From: Polynucleobacter sp. 78F-HAINBA
Lineage (GTDB): Bacteria > Pseudomonadota > Gammaproteobacteria > Burkholderiales > Burkholderiaceae
Reading direction: 5' to 3'
DNA length: 64,000 bases
Assembly (NCBI RefSeq): GCF_018882325.1
Contig: NZ_JACVOQ010000002.1
Location: 124,001-188,000, forward strand
Within the stretch, counting starts at the first letter, position 1. Every line of letters begins with the position of its first letter. The position numbers were made by a program, and so were the translations under genes. The notes below the pieces were generated by a model that saw only the letters and a list, made by a program, of their open reading frames with translations, had not been told where the DNA came from and searched no databases. Of the stretch, positions 28,195-39,576 are shown in pieces.

Positions 28195-28762
28195 TTACCG
28201 CTGGTAGATGATTGGCGTAGTCGGCAATACCATGATCACTGCCCTCAAGAATCAATTGCTTGGCTCCAGGATAAAAATCAGACATCTCCTTCCAGTCTAG
28301 GAGCTCATCACCCTTTGCGGCGATTAAAAAATATCGCCCTGGATTGGTAATCTTGTCAACCTGCAAAGCACGTAGCTCATCAATGTACTCAGCTTTGAAA
28401 TCAAATGGCTCTTCACTATCGTAAGCAGTCATCAGGCCAACATGAGGTTCTAACTCTCTTGCTGCATAAACCGCAGGATTTAAGGCAATACCTTTGCATT
28501 GATATTTCTCAGCAAGGTAGTTTGTATAGAAGCCACCCAAAGAAGATCCGATGATGACCATGCGATCTGCTTTAGATTGATCGATATGTTTAACAACCAT
28601 ATCGATACTTTCTTTAGGGGATGCCAATAATTGAGGGCAATACCATTCATAGACATTGTCAGGTGTTGAGAGCGCTCTCACCGCCTCACCAGTCATCACC
28701 GCCTTGCTTGAATTCGGGGAGGAGCGAAAGCCATGAAGATAAACCAACAGCGTTGTTCTCAT
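28175..28762 (-). CDS. YqiA/YcfP-type alpha/beta hydrolase (esterase)
   Basis: A 195-residue alpha/beta hydrolase with the oxyanion-region motif YLHGFRSSP near the start, the nucleophile elbow IGSSLGGFYTNYLA and a C-terminal GSDHGI histidine motif. The YqiA/UPF0227 group has esterase activity with unknown physiological substrate. Its 3' end overlaps the DUF3108 gene by 20 bases; glxR ends eight bases upstream of its start. Confidence 0.88.
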   Translation of the reverse strand: MRTTLLVYLHGFRSSPNSSKAVMTGEAVRALSTPDNVYEWYCPQLLASPKESIDMVVKHIDQSKADRMVIIGSSLGGFYTNYLAEKYQCKGIALNPAVYAARELEPHVGLMTAYDSEEPFDFKAEYIDELRALQVDKITNPGRYFLIAAKGDELLDWKEMSDFYPGAKQLILEGSDHGIADYANHLPAVIEFIEH

Positions 28763-28770
28763 AATCTTTT

Positions 28771-29667
28771 TTAAGCCTTCTGACCAATTTCAAAGCTCGC
28801 CATTTTTTCTAAGGCCTTGACCATCGCTGAATGATCCCAGGCATTGCCGCCATGGGCGCTGCAGGAGTTCAACAATTCTTGAGCGGTTGCAGTGTTGGGC
28901 AAGGAGACACCTAAGGCTTTAGCGCTACTAAGTGCAAGATTTAAATCCTTTTGATGAAGCTCAATCCTAAAGCCAGGATCAAATGTGCGTTTAATCATTC
29001 GCTCACCATGAACTTCTAAAATCTTAGAGCTAGCAAAACCGCCCATTAAGGCTTCGCGTACTTTCGCTGGGTCAGCACCAGCTTTAGAAGCAAATACCAG
29101 CGCTTCAGCAACTGCTTCAATATTTAAAGCCACAATAATTTGATTGGCAACCTTCGTGATTTGGCCGGCACCATTGGCACCAACCAAAGTAATGTTTTTA
29201 CCCATTAATTCAAATACAGGCTTTACTTTTGCAAAGGTCGCATCGCTGCCACCCACCATAATTGTGAGGGTTGCACCTTTAGCGCCAAGCTGACCACCCG
29301 AAACAGGTGCATCCAGATACTCACATCCAAGGGCATTAATCTTTTGAGCAAACTCCTTTGTTGCGATGGGTGAGATGGAGCTCATATCTACAACAATCTT
29401 GCCCTTACTCAATCCAGATGCAATACCGTTTTCGCCAAATAAAACTTTTTCAACATCGGGGGTATCTGGAACCATCGTGATGATGATGTCTGCCTTGCTA
29501 GCAACTTCTGCAGGACTAGAACATGGAATCGCAGCACTGTTAGACAACTCATCCGGAATCTTACTTCGGGTATTGATAAATACTTCGTGACCGGCAGCAA
29601 CCAGGTGACCTGCCATAGGTGCGCCCATAATTCCGAGACCAACGAAACCTAGCTTTAACTTACTCAT
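28771..29667 (-). CDS. glxR: 2-hydroxy-3-oxopropionate (tartronate semialdehyde) reductase
   Basis: Beta-hydroxyacid dehydrogenase reducing tartronate semialdehyde to glycerate in the glyoxylate (glycerate) pathway. The 298-residue protein has the NAD(P)-binding GFVGLGIMGAPMA (7-19), the substrate motif DAPVSGGQLGA (119-129) and the catalytic Lys172 in GQITKVANQ. It lies 15 bp after hyi on the same strand, which supports the assignment over other family members such as 3-hydroxyisobutyrate dehydrogenase. Confidence 0.88.
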   Translation of the reverse strand: MSKLKLGFVGLGIMGAPMAGHLVAAGHEVFINTRSKIPDELSNSAAIPCSSPAEVASKADIIITMVPDTPDVEKVLFGENGIASGLSKGKIVVDMSSISPIATKEFAQKINALGCEYLDAPVSGGQLGAKGATLTIMVGGSDATFAKVKPVFELMGKNITLVGANGAGQITKVANQIIVALNIEAVAEALVFASKAGADPAKVREALMGGFASSKILEVHGERMIKRTFDPGFRIELHQKDLNLALSSAKALGVSLPNTATAQELLNSCSAHGGNAWDHSAMVKALEKMASFEIGQKA

Positions 29668-29682
29668 AATGTCTTCCTAGTT

Positions 29683-30465
29683 TTATTCTTGTTCGTATTG
29701 GCTCATCCACCCAAGACCTGCCTCAGTGGATTTCAGGGGTTTATATTCACAGCCAATATAGCCGTCGTAACCAAGGCGGTCTAACAGACCAAAAAGATAT
29801 TCGTAGTTGATTTCTCCGGTGCCTGGCTCATTGCGGCCTGGGTTATCGGCCAGTTGAATATGCGCTATTCGGTTGAGGTGCTTTTGAATGGTGTTACCCA
29901 ACTCGCCCTCCATGCGCTGTGCATGATAGATGTCGTATTGTAGAAATGCATTATCAGCACCAACAGCATTCAAAATGGAAATTCCCTGCTCCGTCTTAGA
30001 GAGATAAAAGCCAGGAATGTCGAACGTATTAATTGGCTCAATTAATAGCTTTAATCCAACCTTCTTCAGTTCACTGGCTGCATATTGAAGGTTGGATACA
30101 AAAATATCGTGAAGTATTTTTAGATCAGATCCTGCCGGAGCCTTCCCAGCAAGACAATTTAATTGGGGTACCTCAAGAATGGCGGCGTACTCAATGGCTT
30201 TAGCGACCCCAGACCTGAACTCAGCAACGCGATCGGGTAAACAGGCAATTCCTCGCTCACCTGCGCTCCAATCGCCAGCAGGGAGATTGTGGAGCACCAG
30301 CTTTAGGGCATTGTTATCTAAGGCAGATTTAATCTCTTGAGCATCAAATTCATAAGGGAAGAGAAATTCAACAGCTTTGAACCCACCAGTTTTGGCAAGA
30401 GCAAAGCGTTCCAAAAATGGAACTTCATTAAAAAGCATCGTGAGGTTAGCTGCAAAACGGGGCAT
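29683..30465 (-). CDS. hyi: Hydroxypyruvate isomerase
   Basis: Interconverts hydroxypyruvate and tartronate semialdehyde. The 260-residue TIM-barrel protein begins MPRFAANLTMLF and has LIEPINTFDIPGFYL, QYDIYHAQRMEG and IAHIQLADNPGRNEPGTGEI, typical of Hyi. ATG 30465 is preferred because AAGGA lies five bases upstream; a TTG at 30483 is in frame. With glxR it forms the classic glyoxylate utilisation pair, although glyoxylate carboligase is not seen here. Confidence 0.9.
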   Translation of the reverse strand: MPRFAANLTMLFNEVPFLERFALAKTGGFKAVEFLFPYEFDAQEIKSALDNNALKLVLHNLPAGDWSAGERGIACLPDRVAEFRSGVAKAIEYAAILEVPQLNCLAGKAPAGSDLKILHDIFVSNLQYAASELKKVGLKLLIEPINTFDIPGFYLSKTEQGISILNAVGADNAFLQYDIYHAQRMEGELGNTIQKHLNRIAHIQLADNPGRNEPGTGEINYEYLFGLLDRLGYDGYIGCEYKPLKSTEAGLGWMSQYEQE

Positions 30466-30617
30466 CTCATTCCTTTTGATCAAGGCGCTACAAAAGAACT
30501 GATGTTATCAAAGAAGTCTATAAATTTCCTTGAGCGCCAAAGGATGGCGTTTTAGGTCAAATTGGGGATAAAAATACGCTAATATCTCTATAGAAGTACT
30601 TAATATTAAGGAAAGTT

Positions 30618-31217
30618 ATGAAAATTAAATTCGCCCCAATTACCCTCGTAGCCGCAGCCCTACTTTCAGGCCCAGCACTTGTTATGGCTCAAACACCTAC
30701 CGCAGCAAATGCCGTAGTTGTGGACGCAGCTGTCACTGACAATGTTTTCCAGTTATATGAAGGCACGGTTACCAAGATTGATAAGAAAACTCGCACGATT
30801 TTCTTTAAAAACAACGAAGGTGAATCTAAATTTGTTGCTGGCCCAGAGATCAAGAGTTTTGATCAAATCAAAAAAGGTGATCGACTAAGTGTTACTTATG
30901 AATTGGCTGTAGCAATTGAGTTAATCAAGACTAAGAGCGATGGCATTCGTAGCAAAGTAGAAACTTCATCAGAAGTAGCCTCCAAACCTGGTGAAAAGCC
31001 AACTCGCACAATTACCAACACCACAACGATCATTGCTGACATTGTTGCGGTTGACCGTACCAAGAAATTGGTTTCCGTTAAGGGTCCAAGTGGAAAAGTT
31101 ACTGTGTTGACAGTTAAGAACCCACAATTGCTAGCCGATGTGAATGTTGGCGAACAGGTTAAGGTAATTTATTTTGATGCTATGGCCGCATCCATTACTG
31201 CGCCTAAAAAGAAATAA
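30618..31217 (+). CDS. Secreted protein of unknown function with two related beta modules
   Basis: I do not recognise this 199-residue protein. It has a Sec leader (1-24, ending VMAQ). The mature part shows an internal duplication: residues about 49-102 and 139-193 align along their length, sharing a V-x-x-[IV]-D-[KR] start, a central K-x-x-x-G turn and a late [KV]-x-G-[DE]-x-[LV]-x-V-x-Y motif. A low-complexity, Ser/Thr/Lys-rich linker (104-137) separates them. Each module could be a small beta-barrel. AAGGAAAG precedes ATG 30618. It ends 37 bp before the M48 protease start, so the two may be co-transcribed. Confidence 0.8.
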   Translation: MKIKFAPITLVAAALLSGPALVMAQTPTAANAVVVDAAVTDNVFQLYEGTVTKIDKKTRTIFFKNNEGESKFVAGPEIKSFDQIKKGDRLSVTYELAVAIELIKTKSDGIRSKVETSSEVASKPGEKPTRTITNTTTIIADIVAVDRTKKLVSVKGPSGKVTVLTVKNPQLLADVNVGEQVKVIYFDAMAASITAPKKK

Positions 31218-31254
31218 GGCATCAAGTAATTCGTTGTAAATGCAGGGATCGCAC

Positions 31255-32079
31255 TTGAGCATTCGTATCTTTTGGATCCTTGCGGTTTCTGCCATCCTCT
31301 CGGCTTGCGCTAACACCACCAGGCCTGGAGCTGTCGGTGTAAATCGGTCGCAATTCATGATGGCTTCTTCAGAGGACGTTAATCGCCTCTCTGCCGCAAG
31401 TTATAGCGAGCAAAATCAAAAAGCAAAAGAAAAAAATATACTGGTCACGTCAGGACCCACCTATGATCGCTTGAAGTTCATTGCGAATCGACTCATTCCG
31501 CAGACCGAGGCATTCCGAGATGACACTAGACAATGGGATTGGCGCTTAACCCTCATTGATGAGCCAATACTAAATGCTAGCTGCGCACCAGGCGGAAAGA
31601 TTACCTTCTACACGGGGATCATTGAAGAGCTCAATCTCACTGATGACGAAATTGCTGCCATCATGGGCCATGAAATCGCTCACGCCCTAAGAGAGCATGG
31701 CAGGGAGCGAGTTTCTCAAGCCGCAGCCCAAAATATCTTAGTCAATATCGCTATGGCAGTAGCTGGGCCATATGGATCGGCAGTAAGCGCCGCCAACCAA
31801 GTGGCTCAATACGCAATTGTTCTGCCGAACTCTAGAGAAAATGAGTCAGAAGCTGATGCAATTGGTTTGGAGCTAGCCGCAAGAGCTGGTTACAACCCAA
31901 TGGGCGCAATCACCGTTTGGCAAAAAATGTTGAAGGCGACTAAAGGTAATAGTTCACCAGAGTTCTTATCCACCCACCCTTCTGGTGAAACTCGAATTGA
32001 GCAATTGACTGCACTGATGCCTTCGGTTGAACCTCTTTATAAGGCTGCACCAAAACCATCGCGTACTAAGAAGATTTAA
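31255..32079 (+). CDS. M48 family metalloprotease, lipoprotein
   Basis: Zinc endopeptidase of the M48 (Loi/BepA-like) group, probably anchored to the outer membrane. From TTG 31255 the protein has 274 residues, a lipobox LSAC with Cys18, the zinc site MGHEIAHALREHG (137-149) and the third-ligand region ENESEADAIGLEL. TTG is favoured because AGGGA lies six bases upstream; an in-frame ATG at 31240 has no ribosome binding site. Such proteases act in envelope quality control. A terminator follows. Confidence 0.9.
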   Translation: MSIRIFWILAVSAILSACANTTRPGAVGVNRSQFMMASSEDVNRLSAASYSEQNQKAKEKNILVTSGPTYDRLKFIANRLIPQTEAFRDDTRQWDWRLTLIDEPILNASCAPGGKITFYTGIIEELNLTDDEIAAIMGHEIAHALREHGRERVSQAAAQNILVNIAMAVAGPYGSAVSAANQVAQYAIVLPNSRENESEADAIGLELAARAGYNPMGAITVWQKMLKATKGNSSPEFLSTHPSGETRIEQLTALMPSVEPLYKAAPKPSRTKKI

Positions 32080-32096
32080 AGGAATGCCCTTGAAAT

Positions 32097-32125
32097 GAAA
32101 AAAGCCCCTTATGCAGGGGCTTTTT
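32097..32125 (+). terminator. Bidirectional Rho-independent terminator
   Basis: Stem AAAGCCCC (32101-32108) and GGGGCTTT (32116-32123) with a seven-base loop, an A run before and a T run after. It can end the M48 transcript on the plus strand and the Ala-Glu-Asp tRNA transcript on the minus strand. Confidence 0.85.
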
Positions 32126-32134
32126 AAACTTACT

Positions 32135-32211
32135 TGGCGGAGCGGACGGGACTCGAACCCGCGACCCTCGGCGTGACAGGCCGATATTCTAACCAACTGA
32201 ACTACCGCTCC
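32135..32211 (-). tRNA. tRNA-Asp (GTC)
   Basis: On the minus strand the gene reads as a complete 77-base cloverleaf. The acceptor stem is GGAGCGG, the D arm contains AGTTCAGTTGGTTAGA, the anticodon loop holds GTC in CCTGTCACG, the T arm is GGGTTCGAGTCCC, and CCA is encoded. It is the last of three tRNAs on this strand. Confidence 0.95.
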
Positions 32212-32268
32212 AAGTACATCGCATGCTACTTGTGTCACTTCATACTACTCACAACTAGCCAAAAATTT

Positions 32269-32344
32269 TGGCGTCCCCAGGGGGATTCGAACCCCCGTAC
32301 TCACCGTGAAAGGGTGATGTCCTAGGCCTCTAGACGATGGGGAC
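32269..32344 (-). tRNA. tRNA-Glu (TTC)
   Basis: A 76-base cloverleaf on the minus strand: acceptor GTCCCCA, D arm TCGTCTAGAGGCC, anticodon TTC in CCTTTCACGG, T arm GGGGGTTCGAATCCCCC, encoded CCA. It lies about 200 bases downstream of the gltX stop, although transcription may come from a promoter in the intervening sequence. Confidence 0.95.
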
Positions 32345-32384
32345 CTGGACTACTGCTAAAACTAATGCTGCTATTTTAAATGCT

Positions 32385-32460
<76 letters not shown>

Positions 32461-32474
32461 GTAATCTCGCTAAA

Positions 32475-32502
32475 AATCTACAAGACACTCAAAACAATCC
32501 AA
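32475..32502 (-). promoter_or_regulatory. Candidate promoter for the Ala-Glu-Asp tRNA run
   Basis: On the minus strand TTGGAT (complement of 32497-32502) and TAGATT (complement of 32475-32480) are spaced by 16 bases, placing a start a few bases before tRNA-Ala. Match quality is moderate. Confidence 0.35.
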
Positions 32503-32541
32503 GATTTTATCCTATTTTTGTAAGAGGACGCAAATTCTGTC

Positions 32542-33945
32542 TTAGACGACCTTGGAGAGCCTTTCTACAGCTTCATCCTTACCCAAAACAACCAAGACGG
32601 AATCAATGGCTGGAGTCTGAGTTGTAGCAAATAAGGCGTAACGGACAGGCATTGCTAACGCTGGCATTTTGATCTGATGCTTGGCTAAAACTTCTTTAAA
32701 AGCTGCTCCATAAGCAACTTTTGTATGCTCCGCAGACTTAATCGCTTCGATCAAATCTTTTAATGCTGGAATGATTTCAGCTGAGATATTTGCGGCAATC
32801 TGCTCAGGATTGTGCGTCGGTGCCGGCAAGTAAAAAAGCTTCGCTCCCTCAGCGATTTCAATCAGCGTGTTTGCGCGATCTTTCAGGAGTGCAACTACTT
32901 GAACAAAGTCTGGACCCTTTTCCGTATCAATACCTAACTCATGTGCAAAAGGCTTGGTAGCATCTGCAAGGACAGCTGGATCTGCATTCTGAATATATTG
33001 ATGGTTCAACCAAAGCAGTTTTTCAGGATTGTGTTGCGCGGGTGATCTACCAAGGCTATCTAAGTCAAACCAATTCACAAACTGCTCTTTAGTAAAGATC
33101 TCCGCATCACCATGAGACCATCCTAATCGTGCAAGGTAATTCAGAATGGCTTCGGGCAAGTACCCTGCTTTTTGGTAATCGCGAACACTCATGGCGCCAT
33201 TACGCTTACTCATTTTTTCACCGGAGTCATTTAAGACTGTTGGCAAATGGGCGTATACCGGCGGTATACCGCCGAGTGCCTTCATGATGTTAATTTGGCG
33301 AGGCGTGTTATTCACATGATCATCTCCACGAATGACGTGGGTAATGTTCATATCAAGGTCATCCACCACAACGCAGAAGTTATAGGTTGGCGTGCCATCA
33401 GGACGAGCAATCACTAAATCGTCTAACTCATCGTTGCTAATTTCAATCTTGCCTTTAACTGCGTCATCCCAGATAACGGATCCGCCAATGGGATTCTTAA
33501 ACCGAATCACCGGCAAAACACCCTCTGGAACTTCTGGCAAAGTTTTACCAGGCTCTGGACGCCATTGGCCGTTATAGCGCGGCTTTTCCTTGTTGGCCAT
33601 CTGTTGATCGCGCAGCTTATTGAGCTCTTCTTCGCTCATATAGCAAGGATAAGCAAGGCCAGCATCTAGCATCTGCTTAACAACTTCGCGATAGCGATCA
33701 ATGCGTTGCATTTGATAAATTGGGCCTTCATCTAAATCTAGACCAAGCCAGGCCATACCCTCAATGATGACGTCAACCGCTTCCTGAGTGGAACGCTCCA
33801 CATCGGTATCCTCGATGCGCAAAATAAAATCGCCTTTGTTATGACGGGCAAAAGCCCATGGGTACAAAGCGCTGCGAAGGTTGCCCAAGTGAATGAAGCC
33901 CGTTGGACTGGGGGCGAAACGTGTACGTATATGCATAAATGCCAT
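32542..33945 (-). CDS. gltX: Glutamyl-tRNA synthetase
   Basis: Charges tRNA-Glu. From ATG 33945 the protein has 467 residues, the class I start [15 protein letters not shown] (8-22; HLGN replaces the generic HIGH) and the KMSKRNG motif in the centre. The frame extends upstream to 34011 but the conserved start lies at residue 5, so the longer form is unlikely. It is divergent from hslO (68 bp). The tRNA-Glu gene lies downstream. Confidence 0.95.
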   Translation of the reverse strand: MAFMHIRTRFAPSPTGFIHLGNLRSALYPWAFARHNKGDFILRIEDTDVERSTQEAVDVIIEGMAWLGLDLDEGPIYQMQRIDRYREVVKQMLDAGLAYPCYMSEEELNKLRDQQMANKEKPRYNGQWRPEPGKTLPEVPEGVLPVIRFKNPIGGSVIWDDAVKGKIEISNDELDDLVIARPDGTPTYNFCVVVDDLDMNITHVIRGDDHVNNTPRQINIMKALGGIPPVYAHLPTVLNDSGEKMSKRNGAMSVRDYQKAGYLPEAILNYLARLGWSHGDAEIFTKEQFVNWFDLDSLGRSPAQHNPEKLLWLNHQYIQNADPAVLADATKPFAHELGIDTEKGPDFVQVVALLKDRANTLIEIAEGAKLFYLPAPTHNPEQIAANISAEIIPALKDLIEAIKSAEHTKVAYGAAFKEVLAKHQIKMPALAMPVRYALFATTQTPAIDSVLVVLGKDEAVERLSKVV

Positions 33946-34013
33946 TATCTCAGGTCGGCCTAGGATTTCATCATTTAGCACCCTGACCCTCAAAAAAGTG
34001 GATACTTTCACCT

Positions 34014-34979
34014 ATGAACGAATTACTTGTATTTATGTGCGATGGCGCCCCGGTCCGCGGGGAAATTGTTTCCATTAGCAGCGCCTGGCAGGCCGTTTTA
34101 GAGCGCCGTAATGATCCCCCTGTAATACGACGAATCCTAGGTGATTTTGTGGGTGCAGCGACGCTTTTAAGCGCCAGCCTCAAATTTGATGGGACTTTGA
34201 TTATTCAAGCTCAAAGCAAGGGTCCTATCCAACTTCTAGTAGTTGAATGCAAATCTGATCTGACAATGCGAGCTACCGTAAAGCTGTCTGTTGATGCAGC
34301 CAGCATCGATCCTGAAGCGACCTTAGGCGAGCTTCTGGATGCAGACAATACGGGGCGACTGGTGATCACTCTTGATCCATCTGACCGTCAGCCCGGTCAA
34401 CCGCCCTATCAAGGCATTGTGGCCCTTCAGGAGCATCGTGGTACGGTCATTAAGCCAGTGACTAGCGCTGCTGAAGCTATCGCTCTATACATGCAAAATT
34501 CAGAGCAGCTAGATACTCGTATTTGGCTAGCATCAAACGATACCCATGTTGGTGGATTGCTTTTGCAACGGTTACCTGATTCTGGCGGCCATGCGCATCT
34601 AGATCCTCAGCTTGCCGCAGAGGGATGGACGAGAATTCAGACGCTTGGTGAAACCATCACCAATGAAGAGTTATTGACCCTACCCCCGGAAACCATTCTC
34701 CGCCGTCTCTTTTTAGAGGAATCTGCCGAAAGTGGTGTTCGCAGCTTTCCGGCACGCGCTGTTCGCTTCGGATGCCGGTGCTCCCGCGCTAAGGTGGCTG
34801 ATGTCCTCAGAATGCTAGGCGAAGAAGAAGTTGAAAGCATCCTTGCCGAACAAGGTGCTGTAGAAACTGAGTGTGATTTTTGCGCTAAAGCCTATCGCTT
34901 TGATGCCGTTGATTGCAGGCAAGTATTTAAAACAGACTTATTGGCCGACGCTACAAGACCGCCATCAAGCGGACATTAA
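34014..34979 (+). CDS. hslO: Hsp33 redox-regulated chaperone
   Basis: Holdase activated by oxidation. The 321-residue protein ends with the zinc-binding redox switch: CRC (254-256, Cys254 and Cys256) and CDFC (287-290, Cys287 and Cys290). It is cytosolic. It is convergent with ftsB; only seven bases separate the stops. Confidence 0.94.
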   Translation: MNELLVFMCDGAPVRGEIVSISSAWQAVLERRNDPPVIRRILGDFVGAATLLSASLKFDGTLIIQAQSKGPIQLLVVECKSDLTMRATVKLSVDAASIDPEATLGELLDADNTGRLVITLDPSDRQPGQPPYQGIVALQEHRGTVIKPVTSAAEAIALYMQNSEQLDTRIWLASNDTHVGGLLLQRLPDSGGHAHLDPQLAAEGWTRIQTLGETITNEELLTLPPETILRRLFLEESAESGVRSFPARAVRFGCRCSRAKVADVLRMLGEEEVESILAEQGAVETECDFCAKAYRFDAVDCRQVFKTDLLADATRPPSSGH

Positions 34980-34986
34980 GCAGTAG

Positions 34987-35313
34987 TTATTGCTTTGTAG
35001 TTGTTGGTTTCACGCCATCCGCAGCATTGGCGGCTGACTTTTCGGTTGGCAGAATTTGTACGAAGAACTCGCCTTCCTTAAGCATGCCGTGCTCAACACG
35101 AGCGCGCTCTTCAATGGCGCGAGTGCCGTCTTTTAAATCCTTTACATCACCAGTAAGTTTTGCATTACGTAAGCTCAGCAAGCTATTTTTGGCTTGCTGA
35201 AGCTCAAGCTGTTTCTCCATCTCGTAAACTTTAAGCCATCCACCCTTGCCCAACCACAGTGGGTACTGTATTGCGATAAGCAATAGCAGCATAGAGTAGA
35301 TGACGATCCGCAT
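34987..35313 (-). CDS. ftsB: Cell division protein FtsB
   Basis: Bitopic divisome protein of 108 residues: one membrane segment (about 3-20) followed by a coiled coil (30-66) and a short C-terminal domain with RVEHGMLKEGEFFVQIL. It works with FtsQ and FtsL. It lies 19 bp after eno on the same strand, the standard eno-ftsB order. The C-terminal tail is Ala/Thr/Lys-rich. Confidence 0.92.
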   Translation of the reverse strand: MRIVIYSMLLLLIAIQYPLWLGKGGWLKVYEMEKQLELQQAKNSLLSLRNAKLTGDVKDLKDGTRAIEERARVEHGMLKEGEFFVQILPTEKSAANAADGVKPTTTKQ

Positions 35314-35332
35314 AAAAAAATGAAGCTGTTAT

Positions 35333-37517
<2,185 letters not shown>

Positions 37518-37526
37518 GATGATCTC

Positions 37527-39191
<1,665 letters not shown>

Positions 39192-39213
39192 TTAAGCTCT
39201 GTTGGAAAAAGTA

Positions 39214-39219
39214 ATTATA
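39214..39219 (-). promoter_or_regulatory. Candidate -10 box of the pyrG promoter
   Basis: Perfect TATAAT on the minus strand, placing a start around 39207, about 19 bases before the pyrG ATG. No good -35 box is visible 16-18 bases upstream. Confidence 0.4.
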
Positions 39220-39477
39220 ACGATAGCGTCTCTGTCTGGATAAATTCCTAGGTCACCCAATAACTCTCAGGCTGCTAGCCAGTCCAGTGAAAAATTTGCC
39301 TGTTTAATAGGCAACTTCTTGCCACTCAGACTTCTTTCGCAAACTCAAAATCCACCATCACTCCAGGCCCAATACCCTTTTTGCAATAGTGTTGAATTAC
39401 TGAGAATTATCGGTTTATCCCAATTAACCCCTATTTCGCCCTCAAATGAGGCTTTTTTGAGAACTTTTAACAATTAA

Positions 39478-39491
39478 GTCTTATATAAGAC
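39478..39491. promoter_or_regulatory. Perfect 14-bp palindrome, probable operator upstream of acnB
   Basis: GTCTTATATAAGAC is a perfect palindrome, with weaker symmetry continuing outward (AATT on both sides). It overlaps the -35 position of a candidate promoter whose -10 is TACAAT (39505-39510); an alternative promoter TTGAGA (39457-39462) with TTATAT (39481-39486) also overlaps it. The form resembles operators of GntR-type regulators, so repressor control of acnB is a reasonable inference. Confidence 0.6.
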
Positions 39492-39576
39492 ATGAATTAG
39501 CAATTACAATAGACTGGATAGGGAATAAAGCCCTGCTGAGCCTTAAGTTGATAACTCTTACCCGATAGGAAATACG

